A stretch of 7,218 nt of DNA. It comes from Alphaproteobacteria bacterium. Its GTDB lineage: Bacteria > Pseudomonadota > Alphaproteobacteria > Reyranellales > Reyranellaceae. The stretch is taken from NCBI GenBank assembly GCA_013290035.1, contig JABCYT010000161.1, positions 1 to 7,218 on the forward strand. Direction: 5' to 3'. Under the pieces are notes generated by a model, which made no database searches, was not told where the DNA came from, and worked only from the letters and a program-made list of their open reading frames with translations. Each line of letters opens with the position of its first letter. Position 1 is the first letter of the stretch. A program made the position numbers and the translations under genes. Positions 6,416-7,218 of this stretch are shown one piece after another.

Positions 6416-6961
6416 ATGGGAATCCGACCGTCCCTCTCGCTTTGGGTCACCTTTGCCACTTTGGCGGCTCTTTGCCTGCCGGCGTTGGCCTTTGTCGGAG
6501 GCAGCGCGCACGCCGCCGACAAGTCGGTGGCTCCTCAGCGCAAAGGGTCCGGGTTGCCCATTCCGCGCTTCGCCTCGCTCCGCTCGGACGAGGTCAATGT
6601 CCGGACGGGGCCGGGCGCGCGCTACCCCGTCGACTGGGTGTTCAAACGCAAGGCCATGCCGGTCGAAATCGTCGCGGAATACGAGAATTGGCGCAAAATC
6701 CGCGACTGGCAGGGGGCCAGCGGCTGGGTTCACCAGAGCCTGTTGACCGGCAAGCGCAGCTTTATTATCCCGTCAAAACCGGCCAGCCTGCATAAGACGC
6801 CGGCGACCTCGGCCGAAGTGGTGGCCAAATTGGAGCCTGAGGTCATGGGCGAAATCCGCTCCTGCGCCGGCGATTGGTGCCGGGTAAAGGTTTCGGGGAT
6901 CAGCGGCTGGATCGAGCGCACCGGCATGTGGGGCGTCTATAAATCCGAGCCGATCAACTAG
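6416..6961 (+). CDS. Secreted protein with two bacterial SH3 (SH3_4-type) domains
   Basis: A 181-residue exported protein. Residues 1-33 form a signal peptide: short basic start, hydrophobic core V-T-F-A-T-L-A-A-L-C-L-P-A-L-A-F, and an A-H-A cleavage site before A34. The mature part has two SH3-like units. The first, about 51-115, reads R-F-A-S-L-R-S-D-E-V-N-V-R-T-G-P-G and later D-W-Q-G-A-S-G-W-V-H-Q-S-L-L, the typical bacterial SH3_4 pattern. The second, about 120-177, is more diverged but keeps C-R-V-K-V-S-G-I-S-G-W-I. Cys150 and Cys155 could pair in the periplasm. Such domains often bind peptidoglycan or other envelope partners, so an envelope role is likely; the exact function is unknown. 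Start: the ATG precedes an ideal signal peptide; a GAGG is 13 bases upstream, too far for a normal Shine-Dalgarno. The TonB-type gene follows after 35 bases. Confidence 0.9.
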   Translation: MGIRPSLSLWVTFATLAALCLPALAFVGGSAHAADKSVAPQRKGSGLPIPRFASLRSDEVNVRTGPGARYPVDWVFKRKAMPVEIVAEYENWRKIRDWQGASGWVHQSLLTGKRSFIIPSKPASLHKTPATSAEVVAKLEPEVMGEIRSCAGDWCRVKVSGISGWIERTGMWGVYKSEPIN

Positions 6962-6996
6962 CGGCCGCGGCGGCCGGATCGTAGAACGGGGTCACC

Positions 6997-7218
6997 GTGG
7001 CCCACGACTTAAGTCTTACCTACTCGCGTTTCGACCATATGTCGCGCTCCGGCGTGGCGCTGGCGACGCTGTTGCACGCCTTGGTCGCGCTGGCCCTCTG
7101 GTGGGCCTCTCCGCTGCATCAGGTCGACAATGGCCCGGATCCCATCGAGATCACGATGGAACAGGAGGTCCCGCCGCCCCCGCCGCCCATCCCCCCGACG
7201 CCGCCGGCGCCTGTACCA
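6997..7218 (+). CDS. TonB-type energy transducer, N-terminal part
   Basis: The first 74 residues of a protein cut by the window edge. It starts with a short cytoplasmic segment (about 1-18), one transmembrane helix (about 19-36, G-V-A-L-A-T-L-L-H-A-L-V-A-L-A-L-W-W), an acidic I-E-I-T-M-E-Q-E-V patch, and then a proline-rich stretch from residue 59 to the edge. This is the standard N-terminal layout of TonB, which couples the proton gradient, through ExbB and ExbD, to outer-membrane receptors. His27 in the helix matches the conserved TonB helix histidine, while the serine four residues before it in E. coli is alanine here. The diagnostic C-terminal domain is not in view, so a TonB-like or TolA-like relative remains possible. 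Start: GTG 6997 with CGGGG five bases upstream; an in-frame ATG at 7039 would remove 14 residues but keep the helix. Confidence 0.8.
   Translation, partial: MAHDLSLTYSRFDHMSRSGVALATLLHALVALALWWASPLHQVDNGPDPIEITMEQEVPPPPPPIPPTPPAPVP

Noticed and set aside
6259..6522. N-terminal extension of the dehydrogenase on the minus strand
   Set aside because: It would overlap the SH3 gene and its promoter and adds low-character residues. The family N-terminus begins right at the ATG of 6258.
6299..6733. Minus-strand open frame opposite the SH3 gene
   Set aside because: No domain character, and it is opposite a gene with a clear signal peptide and SH3 domains.
6962..6996. GC-rich spacer containing GCGGCCGC before the TonB-type gene
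   Set aside because: Short, low-complexity GC sequence. The palindrome is small and no regulatory role can be supported.

Overview
The window is GC-rich, densely packed bacterial chromosome, most like an alphaproteobacterium. This rests on protein character: an MsrA with a typical alphaproteobacterial N-terminus, a D-glycerate dehydrogenase of the rhizobial/Rhodospirillales type, an SH3_4-type periplasmic protein and an inner-membrane MAPEG protein. I cannot fix the genus; a Reyranella-like or other Rhodospirillales/Hyphomicrobiales member is a guess. There is no sign of phage, transposon, CRISPR, tRNA or rRNA.

Layout. (1) 1-1715, plus strand: the 3' part of a family-5 ABC-importer substrate-binding protein, then, 9 bases later, an adenosine-deaminase-superfamily gene. 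The spacing and a Shine-Dalgarno overlapping the first stop codon suggest one transcript. (2) 1716-1785: a perfect 23-bp inverted repeat whose arms are themselves palindromic, lying between two convergent genes. (3) 1786-2448, minus strand: msrA. (4) 2449-2522: a short divergent promoter region. (5) 2523-5224, plus strand: three tightly packed membrane-associated genes, a MAPEG-family protein, a PlsB-type glycerolipid acyltransferase and a YihY/BrkB-family membrane protein. (6) 5263-6258, minus strand: a D-glycerate/2-hydroxyacid dehydrogenase convergent with the YihY gene. (7) 6259-6415: a divergent promoter region, AT-richer than the rest. (8) 6416-7218, plus strand: a secreted two-SH3-domain protein, then the start of a TonB-type energy transducer, cut by the window edge in its proline-rich linker.

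How the genes may work together. The importer component and deaminase plausibly form a scavenging pair for a nucleobase- or nucleoside-like compound, although the deaminase departs from classical adenosine deaminase at ribose-contacting and active-site motif positions. The MAPEG-acyltransferase-YihY set looks like a membrane or lipid module. The SH3 and TonB proteins are both predicted to act at the cell envelope. These pathway links are inferences from gene order.

I see no clearly new multi-gene system. The points most worth a second look are the divergent deaminase, the nested palindrome, the compact PlsB-type enzyme in its membrane-gene cluster, and a possible leaderless promoter for the SH3 gene.
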